Assembly: GCA_024663395.1 (NCBI GenBank)
Contig: JANFAH010000038.1
Location: forward strand, 434,001 to 498,000
Reading direction: 5' to 3'
Length of the DNA stretch: 64,000 bases
Origin: Pisolithus tinctorius
Lineage: Eukaryota > Basidiomycota > Agaricomycetes > Boletales > Pisolithaceae
Shown here: one piece after another, positions 1 to 9,063 of the stretch
Position numbering within the stretch: the first letter of the stretch is position 1
Layout: each line of letters begins with the position of its first letter
The notes under the pieces: generated by a model
What the model saw: the letters and a program-made list of their open reading frames with translations, nothing else
What the model was told of the DNA's origin: nothing
Database searches by the model: none
Translations under genes and position numbers: made by a program

Positions 1-549
1 GCATCGTCGCCATCGTCATCCTCCCACTTGTCCCACTCTCTCCGAAGAGCTGATAGACCCCGTGCCTGCTGCTTATCAGGCCCTGACCCTCAACCCTGCG
101 AGTCTCATGACTCTCCATCTGAAGTAGACCCCGAGACCGCCTTCAGTGTCTCCTGTGCAGAACTCGACTACACGTTAAATATCGTCGAAACCCTTGCACA
201 GTTGCAACCGACTCCTGTGCTGAACGCCATGACAGAGTTCGATAGACCTCTTACTCTGTCCGATCCACGCTATCGTCAAGCATGTTACGTCTGTCGCTGC
301 CTTGGCCATATCTGCGTCAATTGTGGACTGTATGAATGTCCCCTTTGCCACACCACTCGTCCTGGGCATACTCAAGCCCAGTGTCCTTCTATACGTCCTC
401 GCTGTCCACTACAGGACAGAATAGCTACCCCCACCCTGGTAGATGATCGTACCCTCGTTGGGAGCAAGGATAACGACTTGTACGACAACGACTTTGACTT
501 TGACGACTCTGCCATCAGTAACATGACCGGAGAACCTTACGGAGAGTAG
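1..549 (+). CDS. Ty3 element A, 3' end of accessory ORF3 (partial at window edge)
   Basis: The frame is open from base 1 and stops at 547-549, so the 5' part lies outside the window. The product is the C-terminal half of the protein encoded in full at 12762-13766 and matches it closely along its length. It keeps two zinc-knuckle-like clusters: C-X2-C-X4-H-X4-C (CYVCRCLGHICVNC) followed at once by C-X2-C-X6-H-X4-C. An acidic tail rich in Asp and Asn ends in GEPYGE. Several Arg/Cys and Arg/His differences from the other copy fit CpG transitions. It sits directly upstream of a polypurine tract and LTR, which is the position of a third gene after pol. Function is unknown; nucleic-acid binding is an inference from the knuckles. 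Confidence 0.7.
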   Translation, partial: ASSPSSSSHLSHSLRRADRPRACCLSGPDPQPCESHDSPSEVDPETAFSVSCAELDYTLNIVETLAQLQPTPVLNAMTEFDRPLTLSDPRYRQACYVCRCLGHICVNCGLYECPLCHTTRPGHTQAQCPSIRPRCPLQDRIATPTLVDDRTLVGSKDNDLYDNDFDFDDSAISNMTGEPYGE

Positions 550-573
550 TTGAAGTTGGGGACTTCAACGCTT

Positions 574-583
574 AGAAAGGGGG
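574..583 (+). other. Polypurine tract of Ty3 element A
   Basis: A run of ten purines (AGAAAGGGGG) lies three bases before the LTR, exactly as in the complete element at 13791-13800. It would prime plus-strand DNA synthesis in reverse transcription. Confidence 0.7.
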
Positions 584-586
584 TAA

Positions 587-1039
587 TGTTACGTTTCACC
601 CCTAACTTTTCCTTTCCTGAACAATTACCTTGCTTTTGATCCGATGGACTTAGTTTCCTTTTAGAGCCATCTTCTCTCTGATCCGACGGCTCTCTATTTC
701 TACCACTAGCGTTACTGGCTCGATTACATGCTTAGGACATGTGTCGTCATTGTTCAACCAATGGCGTAGTTACCTCGTTACATGCGGATGCCTCATGGTC
801 CGTTTCTGTGTAGTATTTAGACTGCCAGCTCAAGTCCTGGAAACCCAGACTTGAGCTGCTCAATCATACACAGCGTTCTCAGAACTTCGCCCTCAGTGTC
901 CCTAACAAGGACCACTCTTACTGGCGTTGCCCTAAAAATCCTCTGTCGTTTACAGAGGTTACTGCAGCCGTTTGCTCAGTAGAAACCACAGTCTGTGTTT
1001 GAGCTCTCCCTACGTCTTGACTTCGGTCGAGGCGTAACA
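587..1039 (+). repeat. 3' LTR of Ty3 element A
   Basis: This 453-base copy begins TGTTACG and ends CGTAACA, a perfect terminal inverted repeat. It matches the LTRs at 7413, 13804 and 18015. The bases after it (GGTGG, 1040-1044) should be the target duplication; the partner lies outside the window. It is more diverged from the LTRs of the complete element than those are from each other, so it marks an older or different subfamily insertion. It interrupts copia sequence that continues at 1045. Confidence 0.9.
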
Positions 1040-2006
1040 GGTGGTGGGGGCACAGGATGAGCTGGGGCAACATGTGGGGACACTGGGACTTCTTTTGTCT
1101 TTTCTATGGGAGCTAGAGGCGTTAACATTGCATTCAGTAAGTAACTGTCTTCTTCCTCCCCCTCACAAGGTAATGACTCAGCTGAGGAGGGATTCCAGTA
1201 TATGTTTCTTTCAACAGTGACTGACTTCCTTTCAGGCCAGTATACATGACAGCTGTTGGGGCTGTTGTCATCAATCCCAACCCATCACTCCTCCATGATG
1301 CATCCTCCTAACTTAGTTCCACCCTCAACATGTACCCAGACACTTGAGCCCCATGCACAGACCTGACTAAGATCTGGTTTCTTCCCAGTTGCAGCTTCAA
1401 GGGGCATTCTGCCATCAAGCACTTTGGTGGGAGTCCTGTTCTTCAACCAGATGGCATGTCATACTGCTTCTCCCCATAGAGTGCGAGGCAAGCCACTCTC
1501 ATGCAACATGGCATGAACTTTCTCCAGCAGAGTGCGATTGAGATGCTCAGTGACTCTGTTGTGCTGTGGGGTATCATGCATGGTGAGCTTCTGCTTCGTT
1601 CCAGCTGCCCTGAGGTACATCACAAATTCTTTTCCTAGGTACTTACCACCTCAATCAGAATGAAGAGTCTTCATGCAGGCATTATGTTGGGTGTGACACC
1701 AGGCCTCAAAATCTTTATAGGCTGAGAAAGCTTCACTTTTCTGACAGAGGAGATGGATATAGATGAGTCATGTCTTGTCATTGGTGAACGAGATGTAGTA
1801 ACACCATTCTCCAAGAGTTTCAACAGGTGCAGGTCCCCAGAGGTCGGTATGCACTTCTTCTGTGAATTCAGTAGCTTGGTCTCTGACATATTCCTTTGTG
1901 ACAGGCTTTCTGGTCGCCTTTGCATATACACAAGCTTCGCAGAAGGTCGGTTCATCCTTTGACAAGTTGAATTTTAGTCCTGACACAAGTCCCTTTTCAG
2001 CTAAGT
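1040..2006 (-). pseudogene. Ty1/copia polyprotein remnant: integrase region
   Basis: Read on the minus strand this encodes the copia zinc-binding pre-integrase segment (LAEKGLVSGL, then FCEACVYAKATRKPV) and the start of the integrase core (VHTDLWGPAP). Typical later motifs follow (TPQHN, LPRTLWGE, NRTPTK). Three in-frame TGA stops at 1768-1770, 1651-1653 and 1459-1461 (complement) fall where copia relatives carry Arg, as expected from CGA to TGA. The integrase motif SDRGG reads SD-stop-GG here. The fragment continues the copia element broken at 15325; the gene-less LTR element at 2007-15319 splits it between His and Leu-Ala-Glu codons. Confidence 0.85.
2002..2006. repeat. Target-site duplication TAAGT (left)
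   Basis: TAAGT here and at 15320-15324 flank the element at 2007-15319. Removing the insert and one copy restores a continuous copia reading frame. Confidence 0.85.
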
Positions 2007-2910
2007 TGTGAAGTACGGGTTTACCCTCAGGTGACCAGGCTTCAAGACCAGGTGACAGGGGCCAAGTCCGAGTGGCCAGAATCAAGGCCGGGAGACAGGG
2101 GCCAAGTCCGGTTAGACTGGAGTTAAGGCTGGAGGTCAGGGGCTAAGTCCAGAGGACCGGACTTAAGGCCGGGAGCACAGGAACAAGACCAGTAGCATGG
2201 GAAACCGACTGGTCTTGGGGTGCACACAGGGGGAAGCCAGTCCGGGGTTGGATCTACCTCCCTTGGTCTCAGCTTATGTGCTGTACCCTTATGCAAGCCG
2301 GGGAGAGGTCCAGGACAGGGGCCAGGGACAGCTTAAGGCTCGGCCTTAGCTATAGAGTAGTCTCAAGGGGTAATACAGAGTTAAGGGTAATACTAAGTTG
2401 ATATTCTGACTGAGGGTGCTATGAAGTATGTACAGGGGTTAAATACATGAGGCTGGTCCGGAGTAAAGAACATAGAGCTGGACTTGTTAATAAGCTATTA
2501 GCAAGAAGATTAGCAAGAGAGTGGATAGCCACAGTGGCTGTGCCGAGGCTAATAGCCAAAGTCCAGGTGACCGGCATACCGGGGTCAGACACAGGATTTG
2601 TACAGTAAGCAAAGTCAGATGAAACGGGCTAGACTAAATATAGTACAAACAAAGGGAAACAGACCGGAGTTATGTCTGGGTGACCTGGACATAGACCTAG
2701 GAGGACCGGGGTGGAGCAGCACAAGGCCGGGAGGCCGAAACAGACCGGAGATAGGGGTAAAACACCGGACTTGAGTTATGCAGGCTGGAGTTGAGTTATC
2801 TAGGGCTGGGATTGGGTTTTCTAGGCTGGACCAGGACTGGACTTGACCGGAGATAGGGGCTAGGGGTCCGGACTGGACTGAGTCCGAGTCCAAGAGTCAT
2901 GGATATGACA
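2007..2910. repeat. Left LTR of the gene-less element
   Basis: Almost the same sequence recurs at 14437-15319. This copy has one extra 21-base segment near its start. Most of the other differences are CG/TG or CG/CA pairs; at several sites the two copies decayed in opposite ways (CA in one, TG in the other), which implies an ancestral CG. Confidence 0.85.
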
Positions 2911-5900
2911 GTATCCCCCTCTTAGGAACCAAACCCTTGAGGTTCCATAGGGAAACATGCTCAGAGGGTTATGCAGTGAGGTCACATGACTAAGAGTGAG
3001 TCTGAGTGTGCACACAGTGCCAGGGGTGAGCCCAAGGGCTGGGAAACAGGACAGCGATGACCGGAGGTCCAGTAGTTCGGACCAGAATGGCATAAGCCAG
3101 GTTTGGGGTCAAGGGTCAAGTCTGAGGAGTGTTCCAGGAACCCAAGACTGCAGAAGCAACAACAAGGAGGGCCGGAGACCGGTCTAGGAGGCCGCCAGTT
3201 GGTTCAGCAGGCCAAGACAGGGCAAAGCCGAGTCTGGGAGTGACTAGACTGGCTGGACAGGGGTTTCCAGAGACAGTGAAAGCTGAGGCCGGAGTTGCAC
3301 TTCAGAGCTGGGTTAAGGCAAACCGAAGGCTGGGAACAACCAGGTAAGGCCTAGGGGTGTGCTTCCGAGCCAGGTCAGGGAAAGCCGGAGGCCGAGAGGG
3401 TCCAGAGAGGTCCAGGGGTGTACCAGTGTGCTGCTGAGTGACACCGGAAGGACACAAAGGCCGGGTGCAGGGAAGGCCAGGAACACCGGTCTAGGAATGC
3501 ACTGGTTGGACTGGGAGTATGTTGCAGGGGTACAGAGGGTTTCAAGAAGTGCCAAGAAGGCCAGGACAGGTCCAAGGCCTGCTCCAGGGGGTCACAGGGG
3601 TCTGAAAGTGTGTATCTACAGAAACAGAAAGCAGATAACAGAAAACCAAGAGGATGTATAACAAGGAAACAGAAAACTGAAGCCAGAGACAGGGGTCAAA
3701 GCTGAAGGCTGAGACCGAGGGTGGCTTAGGCCGGTGGTGGCCAAAGCTGGAGACCGAGACCGAGAGCAGCTGAAGCCTGTTGTGCTAAAGCGAGTGGTCT
3801 GGCAAAAACAGCAAGACCGAAGACCGGTCAAGGGAACAGAAGGCCTGGAAGGCCGGGAACTGGTCTGAGGGTCGGAGAGGGCTTGAACAGACAGGTGGGG
3901 ACCGGTCTGGAGCCAGAGAAGACTGGAGGCCATCAGGAGACCAGTCTGGTGGTCAGGACGGGCCAGAAAGGCTAGTCAGAGACTGGTTTGGACCTGGGAA
4001 GGGCTGTGAGGCTGGAAATGTCAAAGGGAGACCGGTCTGGGGTTGGGCAGGGTCAGAGTGGCTGGCTGGGGGCTGGTCTGAAGGTGTCAGAGGGGTTTTG
4101 GGTAGTCAGGGGTGACCTGAGGTACTATCTAGCTGGTTGGCCGACAACCAGAGGCCAAAACAGTGTAGGCCAATGGGCTAACACTGAGACTGGGGTAACC
4201 AGGGGTAGTAAGGTGTAATCCCAAGGCCGGAAGTGGCAAGCCCAAGTGCCGAGCACCTTGGAACAGGCCAGATGGGCTTCTGGAGGACAGTGAGGGACCG
4301 GGGAGGCTGTCTAGGACAGCGAGAGTTGAGTTTGCACAAGGACTGGAGGACCTGACATAGCCAGGAATGAACCAGGGACCAGCAGGTCATGAGACCGGTT
4401 CAATGAAGGCCTAGGGATGTCAGCAGGAGGGGAGTCTGGGTGTTGAGTCTGGTTTAGGGGTGTCCAGAGTTGGTTGGAAGTGGGTTTTCCAGTGGTGAGA
4501 AGCCCGAAGGCCAAAAACCACTGGAGGACCAGTTCAGGGGGTCTGGAAACCGGGTGAGGCCTAGGGGTTGTCCAGCCAAAAGGCTGACAACAGGAGGCCA
4601 AGACTGGTGAGACTGGTGAACACACAACCACCAAGGCCAAGGACTACTGAGACAGTGAGACCGGAGTACCAACACAAATGTCAGGGGCTGGGAACAACCC
4701 AGGGCAGGTGGTTTGGGAGTGCTTCAGTATGCAAGGACCAGGCCAAGGAACTGGGAACCGGTGTGCAGGGACCAAGTGGGGCTGTGCTGAGGGCACTGGA
4801 GAGGCAGCAGACAGGAGTTTGGAAGAGAGTAGGTCACTAGCGAGGTCCCTTATCCCCCTCTTAGGGTAGACTTCCCAAGTCTACAGGGGTACAAGGTATG
4901 GGCTAGGACCACCAAGAGGAGTACTGGACAGGTAGTAGGAGCACTACCACCGGAGTTGCAAGTCTGAGTACTGAGAATGCTGAGACCAGCTTAACAGGTG
5001 TCAAGACCGGTTTCGGGAAGCTTTTTCAAGGCCGGAAAAGCTTTAAAACCGGAGATACAAGGCCAGCAGAGCAGGCCAGACTGGTACAGGGATAGTAAGG
5101 AGTGTCGGAGTCAAAGGTGAGGGTATGAAGGCCAGAACCAGAGCCCAAGAGGAAACCAGAAGGCCAGTGAAGACTGGCAGCCAAAAGACAACCAGTAAGA
5201 CCGGAGTTGGGAGAGTGGGTAGGACCGGAGTTCCAGAGTTGGTGGTGGGGTGACAGTGGTGATGGTTAGGGGAAGGTGAGGGGTTAGCTGGTACCCGAAG
5301 GGGCCTCACAAACATACAAGTTCCGGGGTGAGTGGGTGAGCTGGGAAACAGACTGGCAGAGTTGGGGGTTTGTCAGATGGGCCAAAGCCTGGGGTGTCTT
5401 GCAAGCAAATCCATGCTCCAAGGTGGGGTTGACGTCAGGGGGGTTAGCAAACTTTAGTATTAGGCGGGGATAGGTGACTGCACTACACTTGGCTACCAAC
5501 GGGTGCCTATTGAGTGGGCTAGTCAGTTCCCTACAACCAAAATACTTCAGTTCCTAACGGGTTGACAAGGCCGATTAAAACAGGGGTCAGAGACCGAGAG
5601 AGAACCAAGGCCGGGTCCACCAAGGACCGGAAAGAGGTGCTAGGTCAAGACCATAGCACCGGGGTAGAGGACAGGGGTAGTTCCGGGAGGAGGGAGAGGC
5701 CCGAAGGCCAAATGAGTGACAGGGGAGTAGCATAGAGCTACCCAAAGGGTATCAGAGGCCGAGGGAGGCCGGAGATGGGAGACCAGCCAAAGAAACGAGT
5801 CCGGAGTGAGCAAGACCGGTCAGGGGCCATGAGGAGGCCTGGAGATGAACACCGGAAAAGAGAAAGAAAGCTGGAGTCAGCAAGACTGGTCAGGGGCTCT

Positions 5901-7407
5901 AAGGAAGTCCAGAGATAACAGGCCGGACAAAGGGTGACAAGGCCTAGTGTGGGAGGGAAGACTGGAACTCAGGAGACCGGCCATAAAGGAGTCCGGAGGC
6001 GGAAAAAGCGGACATAAATAGGGGGACCAGAGTTAGCAAGTCTGGTCCAAGGCTACAAAGCCAGGTTGAGGCCAAGGGACTGGCAGGACAAGCCAGCAGG
6101 GACTGCTAAGGGAAACAGAGTAATGCACTAACTGATTTGTCTCTACCGAGACCACCAGTTTGGCTTCTGGTGTACCAGAGTACCAACTTGTTGACCCAGT
6201 TAGGATCCTGGGGTAGACTCTAACTGTTTTGTCTCAACCAAGACTACCAGTTTTGGCCTCCAGATTACAGAGCTACCAACTTGTTAACCCGGTTAGGATC
6301 CCAGGATGGACAGAGGACAGGGAAGGGACCGGAGGACCAGCAGACCGGTCCTAGACCGAAAATCGGGGGCCAGGAGCAAGTCCAAAGGGCTAGCATGCCC
6401 AGGGGGTGCCTCTAAGTGAAAAGAGATGCCAGCAGAGAGGCCAGGGACCGGGCTAAGGGCCAGAGGGCTGGCAGACCAGTCCTAGACCCAAATGGAGGTG
6501 TCATGCACTAGCTAAGACCACCAGAGCCAAGGCCTGGTGCAAGTCCAAAGGACAAGCACCATCCCAAGGCCGAGGCGACTAGTGCAGGACCAGGACAACG
6601 GACAGGGGACCCAGGAGTGGTCTGTGAGGAATCTGAGAAAAGCCAGGACCAGTCCAAGACCTAGTAACAGGTCTAGACAAGTCCAGGTGAGGTGGCTGAG
6701 TCAGACCAAGGCCAGAATGGCCAGTAATGAAGGGCAGGAGGCCGAGAGAAGTGGCAAAGCAGCTTCAGACAAGTCCAGGTGAGTGTGGACAAGTGAAACC
6801 AAGGCCAGACAGGCCGGTAACAGACAGTCTGGAGACCGGAAAGGGGTCCAGGGTTCCAAGGCTGGTGTAGCAAAGGCCAAGGATGGAGACTGGACCCAAA
6901 AACCACTGAAGCCAAGTGCCGACAGGGAACAGGGAAGGTGTTGAGGAGCAGGACTGGCCGAGTCCAGGCCCGGGGGCTGCACCGAGGTCCAGAGACCAAT
7001 ATCAGGGAGTCAGGAGGTCAAATGAGTGATGAGATCCCAGTGTTCAGTACAGTAGAACTGGATGAAGACAGCTGGGCTGGAGTGCTGGGATGACTGAGGT
7101 AAGGACTGTGGTGAAGACCAGGATGACCAGCCAGGGGTCTGAGGTAGCTTGGGGGAGCTAACAGAAGTGAGTCCAGTTGATGAGGCCAGCTCAGGGGCAA
7201 GTCCGGAGGGTAACTCCGACCTGGAAGTGGGCTCAGGTGTGAACCCAGGTTGGTAGTGAGTCCGGATGGCAAGTCCGACTCAGGGGTTGACATGGCCGGT
7301 CCGGAGTCAGGAGAAAACGAGTGGCAGGCAGGGATCAGGAGTAAGGGAATGGATGCATTAAGTTTTGACCACTAGAGACATAGTGTCAGGGGTAATGCAA
7401 CCCAGGG
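2911..7407. repeat. Internal region of the gene-less element: degenerate purine-rich repeats
   Basis: About 4.5 kb built from short, imperfect units around the themes AGGCCGGAGACC, GACCGGTCTGG and CCAGGACAGGGG. Open frames are all under about 110 codons, in every frame, low in complexity and without a motif I recognise. The first bases after the LTR (GTATCCCCCTCTTAGG) do not look like a tRNA primer site; 15 of those bases recur at about 4850 (TATCCCCCTCTTAGG). No tRNA and no host gene seen. Confidence 0.7.
6125..6303. repeat. Tandem pair of about 90-base units
   Basis: Two adjacent diverged copies share the order TAACTG-TTTGTCTC, AGAC-ACCAGTTT, AGAG-TACCAACTTGTT and CGGTTAGGATCC or CAGTTAGGATCC. 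They are the clearest discrete repeat inside the gene-less element. Confidence 0.6.
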
Positions 7408-7412
7408 GTGTG

Positions 7413-7864
7413 TGTTACGTTTCACCCCTAGCTTTTCCTTTTCTGTTGTACGTTTACCTTGCTTGTGTTCCGTCGGACTTAGTTTCCTTTTAGAGCCATC
7501 TTCTCCTTGGTCCGACGGCTCTCTATTTCCACCACTAGTGTTACTAGCTCATTACATGCTTAGAACATGTGTCGTCATTGTTCAACCAATGGCGTAGTTA
7601 CCTCGTTACATGCGGACGCCTCATGGTCCGTTTCTGTGTAGTATTTAAACTGCCAGCTCAAGTCCTGGAAACCCAGACTTGAGCTGCTCAATCATATGCA
7701 GTGTTCTCAGAACTTCGCCCTCAGTGTCCCTCACAAGGACCACTCTTACCAGCGTTGCCTCAAATCCTTTGTCGTTTACAGAGGTTACTGCAGCCATTGC
7801 TCAGTAGAAACCTTAGTCTGCGATTCGAGCTCTCCCTACGTCTTGACTTCGGTCGAGCGTAACA
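7413..7864 (+). repeat. 5' LTR of Ty3 element B
   Basis: Starts TGTTACG and ends CGTAACA. It contains a TATTTAAA box and a 10-base stem (AGCTCAAGTC ... GACTTGAGCT). The same features are kept in the copies at 587, 13804 and 18015. Confidence 0.95.
7642..7685 (+). promoter_or_regulatory. TATA box and predicted self-primer at the transcript start
   Basis: TATTTAAA lies at 7642-7649. About 33 bases downstream is AGACTTGAGCT (7675-7685), where transcription is expected to begin. This 11-mer is the exact reverse complement of bases 7867-7877 just after the LTR, and its last ten bases also pair with 7655-7664. Tf1 of fission yeast primes reverse transcription with the first 11 bases of its own mRNA. 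The spacing and length seen here fit that mechanism; the start site itself is inferred. Confidence 0.65.
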
Positions 7865-7866
7865 AA

Positions 7867-7877
7867 AGCTCAAGTCT
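7867..7877 (+). other. Primer binding site for self-priming
   Basis: AGCTCAAGTCT lies two bases after the LTR and is fully complementary to the predicted mRNA 5' end at 7675-7685. There is no TGG-type tRNA primer site at this position. Confidence 0.65.
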
Positions 7878-7911
7878 ACAGCCTTTGGCCGAATCGGTCA
7901 CTGCTTAGTGA

Positions 7912-9063
7912 ACCACCACGAACCCCCAAAACAACCGACGTTGGGCGCCGTTGCGACCCACTCGTGAAGAATCGTCATCTGACGAAGAACAGGAGAGCAC
8001 TGTCACTGACACCTCCTCCAACGAACCCGAACAGCCAGATAGAGGTTTCACCTCTGGAATTCTCTCGAACCTCTTCTCCCAGTCACTGGCGTCGCTTGGT
8101 ACCCCCATCCAACCAAGCTCCCCACCACTCTTCCCTACCCTGCCGCCCCCACCACAGATTACGATGTCTGGCTCATCGTCGAAAGCACCGGTTGGCAACA
8201 CCACCAAAGCTACTGAACTGGAGATCGGTGCTCCATCTGATTTTGATGGAAACCAGAAGAATGCCATGAGCTGGCTGTACTCCGTACAGACCTATCTCTT
8301 GGTAAACGAAGAACTATACGACACTGACACCAAAAAGGTGGTCTATGCCCTGTCGTATATGAAGAAAGATGTTGCCCGCTCCTGGGCTGCCACCTTCCAG
8401 AAAACGTCTCTGGAAAAGAACCCCCCAAGTTTCGGCACTTTTGCCGATTTCATAAAAGATTTCAAGGCCTCATTCACCTCTGCAGATACTGCAGGTACTG
8501 CCATCGCCAAACTACGAACCCTGAAACAGAAAGAATCGGTCGAGCAATATATCACTGATTTCCGAACTGCCGCCGCCAACTCTACCATCACGGAAGACGT
8601 CGCTTTGATCGAGTTCTTCTCACAAGGACTCAAACCTTTCATTGCGAACCGAATCCACATGATGGAAACCACTCCTACCAAGATTACTGAGTGGTACACC
8701 CAGGCGCAGAAATTCGACGCTAAGTGGAGAAAGGTCAATGAAACCTTTGGAAGGAAAGAAAAGAAAACGTTCCATCCCAGGAACAATTTCGCTGAGGAAA
8801 AAGATCCAAACGCCATGGACGTGGATGGAGTGAGACTCTCCAAAGAAGAACAAGACCGTCACATCAAAGAAGGGAGATGTTTCGGTTGCGGAAACAAAGG
8901 ACATCTCTCCCGAGAATGTCCAGACAAGGGGAAAACCCCCCAAAAGAAAGTAAAGAAAATCCGCAAAATTGTGGAAGTAGAAGAAAGCGACGATGAAGAA
9001 AAAGTCGCTGGTCCCTCCATCGCCCTAGTAAACATCGCTAGGGCTCTTGGAAAGGATTTTTGA
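7912..9063 (+). CDS. Ty3 gag, nucleocapsid with CCHC knuckle
   Basis: The frame is open from 7912 to the TGA at 9061-9063. The first ATG in frame is at 8164 (MSGSSSKAPVG), but coding-like sequence begins upstream (RRWAPLRPTREES), so an original upstream start may have been lost. The middle is a helical capsid region (NAMSWLYSVQTYLL, FADFIKDFKASF, LRTLKQKESVEQYITDFR) typical of Ty3 gag. Near the C-terminus is one zinc knuckle, CFGCGNKGHLSREC (C-X2-C-X4-H-X4-C), then a Lys-rich and an acidic tail. It would assemble particles and package the RNA. The frame overlaps pol by four bases in the -1 frame. Confidence 0.9.
   Translation, partial: TTTNPQNNRRWAPLRPTREESSSDEEQESTVTDTSSNEPEQPDRGFTSGILSNLFSQSLASLGTPIQPSSPPLFPTLPPPPQITMSGSSSKAPVGNTTKATELEIGAPSDFDGNQKNAMSWLYSVQTYLLVNEELYDTDTKKVVYALSYMKKDVARSWAATFQKTSLEKNPPSFGTFADFIKDFKASFTSADTAGTAIAKLRTLKQKESVEQYITDFRTAAANSTITEDVALIEFFSQGLKPFIANRIHMMETTPTKITEWYTQAQKFDAKWRKVNETFGRKEKKTFHPRNNFAEEKDPNAMDVDGVRLSKEEQDRHIKEGRCFGCGNKGHLSRECPDKGKTPQKKVKKIRKIVEVEESDDEEKVAGPSIALVNIARALGKDF
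9055..9063 (+). promoter_or_regulatory. Probable -1 frameshift site at the gag stop
   Basis: gag ends GAT TTT TGA. A Phe tRNA on TTT can slip back one base and still pair with TTT, which would move ribosomes into the pol frame (9060 onward) before the stop. This is inference from the run of T and the exact -1 register. I did not find an obvious downstream pseudoknot. Confidence 0.4.

Noticed and set aside
2911..7407. Many open frames of 60-110 codons on both strands
   Set aside because: They are low-complexity translations of the purine-rich repeats, overlap in all frames and show no domain; not reported as genes.
8343..8843. Long minus-strand frame opposite Ty3 gag
   Set aside because: Antisense shadow of a coding region with a clear gag domain on the plus strand.
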